A model generated the notes under the pieces. The model was not told where the DNA came from, searched no databases, and was given only the letters and a program-made list of their open reading frames with translations. From Methylobacterium sp. J-026 (lineage in GTDB: Bacteria > Pseudomonadota > Alphaproteobacteria > Rhizobiales > Beijerinckiaceae): a stretch of 64,000 nt of DNA. Positions 41,610 through 49,004 of the stretch are shown here, in pieces. A program made the position numbers and the translations under genes. How positions within the stretch are numbered: the first letter of the stretch is position 1; each line of letters begins with the position of its first letter. The DNA lies in assembly GCF_022829585.1 (NCBI RefSeq), contig NZ_JAKSYC010000065.1:95060-159059 (forward strand), written 5' to 3'.

Positions 41610-42080
41610 TCAGACGCGCGCGATCCCGGTGCGGTCGAGCTTCGCCAGCGCGTCGCTGACGCGCTCCCCACCGATGACGAGATCCGGGGCAATCTCGGCC
41701 AGCGGAACCAGCACGAAAGCCCGCTCGCGCACGTGTCGATGCGGCAGGACGAGGCGTGCGTCGTCGATGGCGGCGCCCTCGTAGGCCAGGACGTCGATGT
41801 CGATCACCCGCGGTCCCCAGCGCTCCTCGCGCACGCGCCCCAGGTCGTGCTCCACCCTCAGGCAGGCATCGAGCACGCCGTGCGGGTCGAGGTCCGTGTC
41901 CACGGCCACCGCTCCGTTGAGGAACCAGGGCTGATCGGTCTTGCCCCAGGGCGGAGTCCGGTAATCGGCTGACCGGGCCAGGACGAGGATGCCAGCTGTC
42001 GCCGCGAGGCCCTCCACGGCCCGGTCTAGCATCGCGGCCATGTCGCCGATATTGCTGCCGATTCCGAGATAAGCCCTCAT
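41610..42080 (-). CDS. folK: 2-amino-4-hydroxy-6-hydroxymethyldihydropteridine pyrophosphokinase
   Basis: HPPK, 156 residues, transferring pyrophosphate from ATP to the pterin in folate synthesis. Motifs: 'AYLGIGSNIGDMAAMLDRAV', 'WFLNGAVAVDTDLDP', 'WGPRVIDIDVLAYEG' and 'LPHRHVRERAFVLVPLAEI'. Its start overlaps the folB stop by four bases (ATGA). It is the last of three minus-strand folate genes, folP-folB-folK. Confidence 0.96.
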   Translation of the reverse strand: MRAYLGIGSNIGDMAAMLDRAVEGLAATAGILVLARSADYRTPPWGKTDQPWFLNGAVAVDTDLDPHGVLDACLRVEHDLGRVREERWGPRVIDIDVLAYEGAAIDDARLVLPHRHVRERAFVLVPLAEIAPDLVIGGERVSDALAKLDRTGIARV

Positions 42081-42454
42081 CCGCGCCCTCCGCGCCGACG
42101 AACGATCTCGATGCTCACGCCCTCCAGGATCGCGGGGACCGGTGCGCTCGGCTTGTCGATGCGCACGGTGATCGCCTCCACGCGCGTAAATCGTTCGAGG
42201 ATCGTAGCCGCGATGGTCTCCGCGAGGGCCTCGATCAGATTGAAGCGCCGCTCGGTGGCGATCTCGACCGCGACCTGCGTCAGATCGGCGTAGTTCACCG
42301 TGCCGGCGACATCGTCGGAACGCCCCGCCGCGCCGAGGTCGAGACTTGCTTCCAGTGAGATGTAGAAGCGCTGCCCGAGCACCGCCTCCTCGGGCAGCAC
42401 GCCGTGTCGGCCGAAGACGGCGATCCGGGTGACGCGAATGAGATCGCCCGCCAT
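42077..42454 (-). CDS. folB: Dihydroneopterin aldolase
   Basis: FolB, 125 residues, cleaving dihydroneopterin to the hydroxymethyl pterin used by FolK. 'VTRIAVFGRHGVLPEEAVLG' and 'NYADLTQVAVEIATERRFNL' with the 'LIEALAETIAATIL' helix are typical. ATG 42454 lies 2 bp after the folP stop; GGAGG is about 10 bases upstream. A TTG two codons earlier is an alternative. The alignment of genes indicates a folPBK operon. Confidence 0.95.
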   Translation of the reverse strand: MAGDLIRVTRIAVFGRHGVLPEEAVLGQRFYISLEASLDLGAAGRSDDVAGTVNYADLTQVAVEIATERRFNLIEALAETIAATILERFTRVEAITVRIDKPSAPVPAILEGVSIEIVRRRGGRG

Positions 42455-42456
42455 CC

Positions 42457-43377
42457 TCAATGCGCCTCCGGCCGCATCACGGCATCGACCACGCGCATGG
42501 CGTCCACATGGGCTGCCACGTCGTGGACCCGCACGATATCGGCGCCCAGCGTCGCGGCGAGGGCATGGGCCGCGAGGGAGCCTGTGAGCCGGTCCGCCGG
42601 CCGGGTGTCGCGGTCGTGCAGGCGGCCGAGGAGCGACTTGCGGGAGACGCCGACCAGGACGGGAAATCCCAGGGCGCGGATCTCCGGCAGCCGCCTCAGC
42701 GCTTCGAGATGCTGCGCCCAGGTCTTGCCGAAGCCGACACCCGGATCGAGCACGATGTCAGAATCGGCGATGCCGGCGCGGTGCGCGATGGTCAACGATC
42801 GCTCGAAGAAGGCGAGCATGTCGGCGACGATGTCGAGATCCGCCGCGATCGTGTCCCGGTTGTGCATGATCACCACCGGCGCGCCATGCGCCGCCGCCAC
42901 GGTGGCGATATCGGGCTCGCGCTGGAGGCCCCAGACGTCGTTGACGATTCGGGCACCGGCCTCGAGCGCCAGCCGGGCCGTGGATGCCTTGTAGGTGTCG
43001 ATGGAGATCGGCACCGCCAGCCGGGGGGCCAGGGCGCGGATCACCGGCAGGACACGCGCCTGCTCCTCCTCGGCCGGGACTGGAACGTGACCGGGCCGGG
43101 TGGATTCGCCGCCGATGTCGAGGATCGCCGCCCCCTCGGAGACCAGCCGCTCGGCCTGGGTCGCCGCGGCGCTCTCACCGGCGAACAAGCCGCCATCGGA
43201 GAAGGAATCGGGCGTGACATTGAGAATGCCCATGACCAGCGTCCGCCCGCCGAGGGCGGGCAGCAGGTCGGACAGGCCGGAGGAGGGGGGCACGGTGCGG
43301 GTCCCGTTCACGAGCGCGGTTCGGGAGCCGGTGTGCGCGAATCGCGAGGCCGGCGCAACGCCGGCCTCCCATCGCAC
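42457..43377 (-). CDS. folP: Dihydropteroate synthase
   Basis: A (beta/alpha)8-barrel that condenses the pterin pyrophosphate with p-aminobenzoate. The signature 'MGILNVTPDSFSDGG' begins near residue 49, followed by 'LDIGGESTRPG', 'PISIDTYKASTARLALEAGA', 'VIMHN' and 'DIVLDPGVGFGKTWAQHLE'. From the GTG at 43377 the protein has 306 residues, about 25-30 more than usual at the N-terminus, so a later start is possible. It heads folPBK, sited between the xox and pqq genes. Confidence 0.95.
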   Translation of the reverse strand: MRWEAGVAPASRFAHTGSRTALVNGTRTVPPSSGLSDLLPALGGRTLVMGILNVTPDSFSDGGLFAGESAAATQAERLVSEGAAILDIGGESTRPGHVPVPAEEEQARVLPVIRALAPRLAVPISIDTYKASTARLALEAGARIVNDVWGLQREPDIATVAAAHGAPVVIMHNRDTIAADLDIVADMLAFFERSLTIAHRAGIADSDIVLDPGVGFGKTWAQHLEALRRLPEIRALGFPVLVGVSRKSLLGRLHDRDTRPADRLTGSLAAHALAATLGADIVRVHDVAAHVDAMRVVDAVMRPEAH

Positions 43378-43389
43378 CTCGACCGCGTC

Positions 43390-43752
43390 TCAGCCGTGGT
43401 AGCAGCGGATCTCGGCCTCGGCCTGAGCGCGCCGGAGGTCCGCGACCCGGTCGTCGAAGACCTTGGTCGATTTGAACTCGTTGGCGCGGTTGCCGATGCC
43501 CTGGCGCATGGACAGGATGGTGCTCGCCTGGACGTACTTGTCGTAGGGCAGGATCGCGGCCAGCTGATCGAGCGAGCAGGAGCATTTCTGCAGGCTGTCG
43601 CGGGTCTGCCCGTTGGCCGCCATGCAGCCGAACACGTAGTCGACCCGGGCGTCGGTGGGATAATCGTTGTCCTCGGCGGCCCAGCCGGCCAGGCCCGACA
43701 GGGTCAGGGCGAGGGCGGCCAGCGCGCCGCGTTCAGCCAGCCTTCTGATCAT
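43390..43752 (-). CDS. Exported protein with CxC motif, last gene of the pqq operon
   Basis: A 120-residue protein with a signal peptide (about residues 1-25, 'GALAALALTLSGLAGWAA') and a mature helical domain containing 'FGCMAANGQTRDSLQKCSC', 'LDQLAAILPYDKYVQAS' and a final Cys ('EIRCYHG'). The four cysteines could form two disulfides or bind a metal. Its start overlaps the 3' end of the preceding 235-residue gene by 20 bp, so the two are co-translated. Function unknown; the context suggests periplasmic methanol oxidation or PQQ enzymes. Confidence 0.8.
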   Translation of the reverse strand: MIRRLAERGALAALALTLSGLAGWAAEDNDYPTDARVDYVFGCMAANGQTRDSLQKCSCSLDQLAAILPYDKYVQASTILSMRQGIGNRANEFKSTKVFDDRVADLRRAQAEAEIRCYHG

Positions 43753-44440
43753 AGCTCAGCTTCTCCTCAAGCAGTTCGCCGCCGTCCGGGTTCTTCGACG
43801 AGGCCTCGATCGAGACGATCTCGCCCGGGACCGACGGGACGGTCACGAAGGTATAGGTCATGTCGTCCATGCCGCGCATGCGCTGCGCCATCCCGTCGCC
43901 TGTGAAGGGCTTCGTGACCACGCGCCAGCCGTCGACCTCTCGACCGCCGATGCTCACCTTCGTGGGCGTAACGGTCGCGTTGTCGCGCAGACCCTTGCGG
44001 ATCGCGAGCTTCAGGTAGCGCGGATTCGCCTCCAGGACCTTGGCCAGCGCCCGCAGGTGGTTCTCCAAGAACAGCGACACCACCGGATTGCCGGTCATGT
44101 CCTCGAAGGGGCCGGCCGGAACGCGGTTCAGGCCGGAGAACATGGTGACGCCGATATCCCGGGCCTCCGGACTCTTCCCCGGCTCGACCTTCAGCGTCAC
44201 CGTGTCCTGCAACGGCTGCCCGAACGGCCCCCCCGCGATGCCGGAGCGGCGCAGGTAATCGTAGGTGATCGTCGAGCCCGGCGCCGCGTTCTTCATCTGC
44301 GGCTGGTCGAACAGCAGATCCGCGGCAGCGGGCACCCCCGCATTGGCCTGGGTCACGGTCGCGGGTTTCGGCGCGTCCTCGGCAAACGCCGGCAGCGCGG
44401 CCAGCACCAGCGCCAGGGCGCTCGTGGCAAAGACTCTCAC
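43733..44440 (-). CDS. Exported protein of unknown function coupled to pqqE
   Basis: A 235-residue periplasmic protein: signal peptide (residues 1-20, '[12 protein letters not shown]'), then '[20 protein letters not shown]', a beta-rich domain ('[20 protein letters not shown]'), a helical middle ('[20 protein letters not shown]') and a C-terminal sheet ('[20 protein letters not shown]'). The GTG start lies within the pqqE stop (GTGA). No domain is recognised. The coupling to pqqE suggests a link to PQQ or to a PQQ enzyme; this is inference. Confidence 0.8.
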   Translation of the reverse strand: MRVFATSALALVLAALPAFAEDAPKPATVTQANAGVPAAADLLFDQPQMKNAAPGSTITYDYLRRSGIAGGPFGQPLQDTVTLKVEPGKSPEARDIGVTMFSGLNRVPAGPFEDMTGNPVVSLFLENHLRALAKVLEANPRYLKLAIRKGLRDNATVTPTKVSIGGREVDGWRVVTKPFTGDGMAQRMRGMDDMTYTFVTVPSVPGEIVSIEASSKNPDGGELLEEKLSYDQKAG

Positions 44441-45582
44441 GGGTGCACATCCTCCTCGAACGGCGACCGGACGTTGCTGCCGATCGTCCGATAGACGTAA
44501 TCCGGCGGATTCTCGGCCGCCTCCTCGGTGGCCAGCGCCCGCACCTTGGCGTGGAGTGGGGAGAGCGAGCAGGCCGGATCGGTGGCCGCGGCATCGCCGG
44601 CCAGCGCCAGGGCCTGACAGCGGCAGCCGCCCCAATCCTTCTCCCGCCGGTCGCAGGAGCGGCAGGGCTCCTGCATCCAGTCGGTGCCGCGGTAGGCCGT
44701 AAAGGCCGGCGAGTCGCGCCAGATCTCGCCGAGCGAACGGTCGGTGACGTTCCAGAACTCCAGGCCCGGGATCGTCTCGGCGGCGTGGCAGGGCAGGACC
44801 TTGCCCTGGGGCGTCACGTTCATCAGCTTGCGGCCCCAGCCGCCCGCACAGGCCTTCGGGTACTTTGCGTAATAGTCGGGCACCACGAGATCGATGACGA
44901 GTTGGCCCTTCAGCCGCTCCCTTGCCGCCTCGACGATGCGGATCGACTCGTCCACCTGCGCCTTGTCGGGCATCAGGGCTGCGCGGTTGACGTAGGCCCA
45001 GCCGTAATACTGCGTGTGCGCCACTTCGAGGCGCTTAGCGCCCATCCTGACGGCGAGGTCGATGAAGCCCGCCACCTCGTGGATGTTGCCGCGGTGGATC
45101 ACGGAGTTCAGCGTCAGCGGCAACCCGAGTTCTACCACCTTGGCGGCGAACGCGAACTTCTGGGGCTGCGCGTTCTTCAGGCCGCCGATCCGCTCGGCAT
45201 TCTGCGCATCGACGCCCTGGACCGAGAGCTGCACGTGATCGAGGCCGACATCGTACAGCGCCTGCAGCTTGGACAGGGCCCCGCCGACCCCGGAGGTGAT
45301 CAGGTTCGAGTACAGGCCCAGATCGGCGCAGGTCTTGGTGATCTCGACGATGTCGTTGCGCGCCGTCGGCTCGCCGCCGGACAGGTGGACGTGGAGGATC
45401 CCGAGGCCCGACGCCTCGGTGAGGACGCGCTGCCACGTTGCCGTATCGAGCTCGCCGGAGCGGCGGTCGAGCTCCAGCGGGTTGGAGCAATAGGGGCAGC
45501 GCAGCGGGCAGCGATGGGTCAGCTCCGCGAGCAGACCCACCGGTGCGGGCAGGTCGGGCCGGTTCGGCGTCAGCGCGTTCAT
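44437..45582 (-). CDS. pqqE: PqqA peptide cyclase (radical SAM/SPASM)
   Basis: A 381-residue radical SAM enzyme that forms the Glu-Tyr carbon-carbon bond in PqqA with the help of PqqD. The SAM cluster motif is Cys25-x3-Cys29-x2-Cys32 ('[10 protein letters not shown]'). A SPASM region with many cysteines follows ('CAGGWGR', 'GKVLPCHA', '[17 protein letters not shown]') for two auxiliary iron-sulfur clusters. The start overlaps the pqqCD stop (ATGA). Normal length. Confidence 0.97.
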   Translation of the reverse strand: MNALTPNRPDLPAPVGLLAELTHRCPLRCPYCSNPLELDRRSGELDTATWQRVLTEASGLGILHVHLSGGEPTARNDIVEITKTCADLGLYSNLITSGVGGALSKLQALYDVGLDHVQLSVQGVDAQNAERIGGLKNAQPQKFAFAAKVVELGLPLTLNSVIHRGNIHEVAGFIDLAVRMGAKRLEVAHTQYYGWAYVNRAALMPDKAQVDESIRIVEAARERLKGQLVIDLVVPDYYAKYPKACAGGWGRKLMNVTPQGKVLPCHAAETIPGLEFWNVTDRSLGEIWRDSPAFTAYRGTDWMQEPCRSCDRREKDWGGCRCQALALAGDAAATDPACSLSPLHAKVRALATEEAAENPPDYVYRTIGSNVRSPFEEDVHP

Positions 45583-46664
45583 CGCTCCAGCACCCGTTTC
45601 TCGGCCAGGCCGTCGAGCATCACCAGGATGTCGGCCTCGATGGCCCGCGGGTCGGCCGCGTAGGTGTTGCCCAGCTCGTCCGCGATGGCCGCCACGGTGC
45701 GGCTGCCGTCGACGAGCTTCAGCACCGCCACGGCGTTGTCGTCGAGGTCGAAGGTGCGCTCGGGGGCGAGCAGGACGTACTTGCCACGGGTCTCGTCGTG
45801 GCGCAGGCGCACGCCGCGGGGCAGGCGCGGACGGTCCTCGGCCACCATCCTGCGGATTCCGCCTCCTGCCCCGGCCGGAGCAACCTCGGCGACGAGGCCG
45901 GTGCCGGGGGTCCAGGCATCCGGGGGGATCATCCCGGGGGCGACATAGGCGAAGTACAGGGCGTCCAGCTGCGTCCAGAGGACGTTGCACTTGAAGGTCA
46001 GCGCCTCCATCGCCTGGCGCTGCAGCTCCGGCGTGGTCGCTTGCCGCTTGACGTAGTCGAGGGCGAAGTCGGCATCCCGGGGCGCCTGGGTGAGGCGCTT
46101 GTCGAAATAGGCCAGCGTGTCCTTGGTGATGAAGTCATAGTTCTTCAGCATCCCGGCCACGCGCTCGGAGATGATCGTCGGCGAGAACATCTCGGTCAGC
46201 GACGAGGCGATCGCCTCCAGGAGGCTCTTCTCCGCGACGAAATGGACGTAGGCCTCCACCGAGAACTTGGTCGCCGAGAGGATGCCGCGCGTCGACAGGA
46301 CGTAGTCCCGATCGAAGCCGACTCCCTCGGCGAGCTTCAGCCAGCGCTCGATGCCGCCATCGCCCTCATGGTCGCCGTCATGGTCGACGATCCGCTGGCG
46401 CCAGATCCGCCGCAGCGACGCGTCGGTCATCCGGGCGAGGACGGCGGCATCCTTCACCGGGATCATCGCCTGGTAATAGTATCGGTTCAGCGCCCAGGCC
46501 CGGACCTGATCCTTCGACAGCTTGCCGTCGTGCAGCAGCCGGTGGAACGGATGCAGGATGTGGTAGCGACGCGCGCCGATGTCGCGCAGGGCCGCTTCCA
46601 GCTCCTCGGGGCTGAGGAGACGCTGGCTCTCGGCGGCATCGGGGGTTGGGAAGGCTGCGTTCAT
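45579..46664 (-). CDS. pqqCD: PqqC-PqqD fusion protein
   Basis: A 361-residue fusion. Residues about 10-245 are PqqC, the oxidase that completes PQQ ('[20 protein letters not shown]', '[15 protein letters not shown]', '[19 protein letters not shown]'). After a Gly/Ala-rich linker, residues about 270-361 are PqqD, the PqqA chaperone ('[20 protein letters not shown]', '[18 protein letters not shown]'). The same C/D fusion is known in M. extorquens; most bacteria have separate genes. A 390-bp gap with a palindromic repeat separates it from pqqB. Confidence 0.96.
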   Translation of the reverse strand: MNAAFPTPDAAESQRLLSPEELEAALRDIGARRYHILHPFHRLLHDGKLSKDQVRAWALNRYYYQAMIPVKDAAVLARMTDASLRRIWRQRIVDHDGDHEGDGGIERWLKLAEGVGFDRDYVLSTRGILSATKFSVEAYVHFVAEKSLLEAIASSLTEMFSPTIISERVAGMLKNYDFITKDTLAYFDKRLTQAPRDADFALDYVKRQATTPELQRQAMEALTFKCNVLWTQLDALYFAYVAPGMIPPDAWTPGTGLVAEVAPAGAGGGIRRMVAEDRPRLPRGVRLRHDETRGKYVLLAPERTFDLDDNAVAVLKLVDGSRTVAAIADELGNTYAADPRAIEADILVMLDGLAEKRVLER

Positions 46665-47053
46665 GGCGTTTCCGGCGTCCGTTCTCGGCTCGCGTTTCCT
46701 GTATCCCGATCCCGCCCTCATGTGCGGGGCGAATGTCTTGGCTCCGGTACGATATAGTGCCGGCAGCCGGCGCGCCCAACCTTCGGTCCCCGCCGAGATC
46801 ACGCTTCCCGGCACAGACGCCTGCGGCACAGGGCGCATGGAGCTCGTCATCCCGGTTTGCGCCCGACCCTTGCGTTCTCGGGCGAATGGCGAGCCCGGCA
46901 ACCGGGCTCCAGATCACACCCTCATCCTGAGGTGCCGGAGCGTGGGGCCGGCCGCGAAAGAACCCTCCTTCGCGGCCCGCTGACGCCGACGCCTCAGGGT
47001 GAGGGTGCCTCAGGCAAATCACGGGTCGCAACCGTGTCCACCGAATGGCCGCC
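46665..47053. other. 390-bp gap between pqqB and pqqCD
   Basis: No gene is evident. It holds a short hairpin, GAGCCCGG (46891-46898) and CCGGGCTC (46902-46909) with a 3-nt loop, and next to it the second copy of the palindromic repeat (46919-47006). This gap breaks an otherwise tightly packed pqq unit, so pqqCDE may have a promoter of its own or be expressed at a lower level through read-through. Confidence 0.6.
46919..47006 (-). repeat. Nested palindromic interspersed repeat, copy 2
   Basis: An 88-bp element related to the one at 10195-10276. Outer inverted ends are 'CCCTCATCCTGAGG' and 'CCTCAGGGTGAGGGT'; the inner part has 'GGCCGCGAAAGAACCCTCC' and 'TTCGCGGCC'. The two copies share the outer ends and the inner hairpin but differ in the spacers. 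It is palindromic, so the strand is nominal. Confidence 0.8.
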
Positions 47054-47953
47054 CTACAGCGACAAGCTCAGGCCGTCATGGGCCACCGTCCAGCCTGCCG
47101 CCTCCACGTCCTTGCGCTCCGGGGATCCCTCGACCAGCACCGGATTGGTGTTGTTGATGTGCACGAAGATGCGCCGCCCGATCTCGACCTGTGCCAGCGC
47201 GTCGATGGCACCGTTCTCGTCGCGCATCGGCACGTGCCCCATGCGCCACCCGGTCTTCGTGCCAACCCCGGCCCGGATCATATCGTCGTCGTGCAGCACG
47301 GTGCCGTCGAACAGCAGGGCGTCGACGCCGGCGATGCGCGCGCGCAATCCGTCCGTCACCCGGGCACAGCCGGGGATGTAGGCGAGGCGGCGCCCGCCCG
47401 CCTCGATCAGGGCGCCGACCGTGGTCTCGGTCTCGGCGCCGATCTCCATGGTCTCGTCCTCGAGCCACAGCGGCACCTTGCCGGGAACCGGGAAGAGCGT
47501 CACCGACAGCCCGGGCAGGGGCTCGAAGGGCTCGTCCATGCCGATTGCCCGCCGGGCGACCACGCCCTCGGCCATCACGTCGAAGACGCGGTTGGCGTTC
47601 ACCGAGTCGAGGATGCCGTTGGTGGCGTAGAGCGTGTAGGGCTGGCCCTCGCGCAGGGTCAGAAGGCCCGCGACGTGGTCGACGTCGCCATTCGTCAGGA
47701 GGACGGCCCGGATCGGCGAGTGGCGCAGACCCTCGCGCGGGTGCATGTCCGGATTGTCGAAGAGTTGCTGCCGGATATCCGGCGAGGCGTTGATCAGCAG
47801 CCAATCCGACCCGTCCGCGGAGACCGCGATGCTTGACTGGGTCCGGGGCCGCACCCGGTCCGGCTCGGACCGCGCCAATGTGCAGATGGGGCAGCGGCAA
47901 TTCCACTGAGGAAGGCCGCCGCCGGCCGCGGAACCGAGGATCACGACGCGCAT
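47054..47953 (-). CDS. pqqB: PqqB metallo-beta-lactamase-fold hydroxylase
   Basis: A 299-residue PqqB, required for PQQ formation and reported to hydroxylate the cross-linked tyrosine. It begins 'MRVVILGSAAGGGLPQWNC', followed by 'RCPICTLARSEPDRVRPRTQ', 'LLINASPDIRQQLFDNP' and 'VLLTNGDVDHVAGLLTLREG' (the NxDxDH version of the metal motif). The C-terminus has 'MGHVPMRDENGAIDAL' and 'IFVHINNTNPVL'. It starts 33 bp after pqqA. Confidence 0.97.
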   Translation of the reverse strand: MRVVILGSAAGGGLPQWNCRCPICTLARSEPDRVRPRTQSSIAVSADGSDWLLINASPDIRQQLFDNPDMHPREGLRHSPIRAVLLTNGDVDHVAGLLTLREGQPYTLYATNGILDSVNANRVFDVMAEGVVARRAIGMDEPFEPLPGLSVTLFPVPGKVPLWLEDETMEIGAETETTVGALIEAGGRRLAYIPGCARVTDGLRARIAGVDALLFDGTVLHDDDMIRAGVGTKTGWRMGHVPMRDENGAIDALAQVEIGRRIFVHINNTNPVLVEGSPERKDVEAAGWTVAHDGLSLSL

Positions 47954-47986
47954 GGTGCGGCTCCCGAGATCCCCGGCCCGTGAAAC

Positions 47987-48076
47987 TCAGTTGAAGGTGT
48001 CGATCTCGGCCGACTCGTAGCTCGTCACTTCCATGCCGACGCAGATCTCGGACACGACGGGGGCAGCCCACTTCAT
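47987..48076 (-). CDS. pqqA: PqqA precursor peptide
   Basis: The 29-residue ribosomal precursor of PQQ. The Glu16-x3-Tyr20 pair in 'EVTSYESAE' is the site joined by PqqE; the peptide begins 'MKWAAPVVSE'. A strong ribosome-binding site AAGGAGA lies 7-13 bases before the ATG (in 'AAGGAGAAACACC'). It is first in the pqqAB unit. Only one pqqA copy is present here. Confidence 0.97.
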   Translation of the reverse strand: MKWAAPVVSEICVGMEVTSYESAEIDTFN

Positions 48077-48119
48077 GGTGTTTCTCCTTGGCGTTATCCT
48101 CACCGAGTGTCCGGCGAAT

Positions 48120-48137
48120 CCTAAGAGGACCCTAAGA
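48120..48137 (-). promoter_or_regulatory. Perfect 7-4-7 tandem repeat upstream of pqqA
   Basis: On the pqqA coding strand the sequence is TCTTAGG-gtcc-TCTTAGG, two identical heptamers with an 11-bp period, ending 44 bp before the pqqA ATG. This spacing is that of PhoB/OmpR-family operators. A third related element, the palindrome TTAGG-a-CCTAA, lies at 48279-48289. The gene just upstream encodes an OmpR-type regulator. Binding is inferred from pattern only. Confidence 0.55.
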
Positions 48138-48299
48138 CACTGATGGCGCTCTCGTTTCCGGCGCGGCACCGGTATCGGCGATTCAGGCGTCCGCTTCAAG
48201 CACGAAGTTGCCGGATCCTCCCAAATTTTTCGTGAGACACTTCCGAAACACCCGGAAACCCGCAGGAAACCCTGCCAATTAGGACCTAAGTACAGTCGC

Positions 48300-49004
48300 T
48301 CATTGACGGAAGTCAGGTCCACGCAGTTCGAGCATGAACCCCTTGCTGCGGACGGTGACCAATCCGGGGCCGCCGTAGCGGACGAAATCGGCCATCTTCG
48401 AGCGCAGATAGCCGATATAGACGTCGACCACGTTGAGGGAGAGGCCGCCCTGGCTGGCCCAGAGCCGGTCGAAGATCTCCGCCCTGGACACGGGCTTGCC
48501 GATGCTCGCCATCAGCATGGCCAGGAGGTCGGCCTCGCGGGGGGTGAGGCGGGCGCTGGCCTCGCCGCAGATCGCCTGCCGGGTGTCGAGGTCGAGCATC
48601 AGCTTGCCCGCGACGATGCGTGAGCGCGGCGCCTCCGCCTGCTCGCGCCGCATCAGATGCGTGCGCAGGCGCGCCACCAGCTCGTCGAACTCGAACGGCT
48701 TGACGATGTAGTCGTCGGCGCCGAGCGCCAGCCCCTCGGCGCGGTCCCGGATCTCGTCCCGGGCGGAGAGGAACAGGATCGCCCCGGGAAAGCCCCCCTC
48801 CCGCAGGGATCGGCAGACATCGTGGCCCGACCCGTCGGGCAGGTTGATGTCGAGGAGGATCGCTCCGGGGGCGGGATCGTGCGCCGCCTTCAGCGCCTCG
48901 TCGACGCAGGCCGCGGTCCCGACCTCGAAACCCTCCGCCTCCAGGCCGCGGGCCAGGAGGCCGCGGATGTCGATGTCATCCTCGACGATCAGGATCCGCG
49001 TCAT
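48300..49004 (-). CDS. mxbM: OmpR/PhoB-family response regulator, probable MxbM
   Basis: A 234-residue regulator. The receiver domain (1-118) has the acidic pair in 'ILIVEDDIDI', the phospho-acceptor Asp52 in 'ILLDINLPDGSG' and the Lys of 'DDYIVKPFEF'. The C-terminal winged helix (about 130-230) contains 'LTPREADLLAMLMASIGKPV' and 'VDVYIGYLRSKM'. It lies directly upstream of pqqA with the kinase gene overlapping by four bases. In M. extorquens the mxbDM pair at this position controls methanol oxidation genes; the symbol rests on that position. Confidence 0.85.
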   Translation of the reverse strand: MTRILIVEDDIDIRGLLARGLEAEGFEVGTAACVDEALKAAHDPAPGAILLDINLPDGSGHDVCRSLREGGFPGAILFLSARDEIRDRAEGLALGADDYIVKPFEFDELVARLRTHLMRREQAEAPRSRIVAGKLMLDLDTRQAICGEASARLTPREADLLAMLMASIGKPVSRAEIFDRLWASQGGLSLNVVDVYIGYLRSKMADFVRYGGPGLVTVRSKGFMLELRGPDFRQ

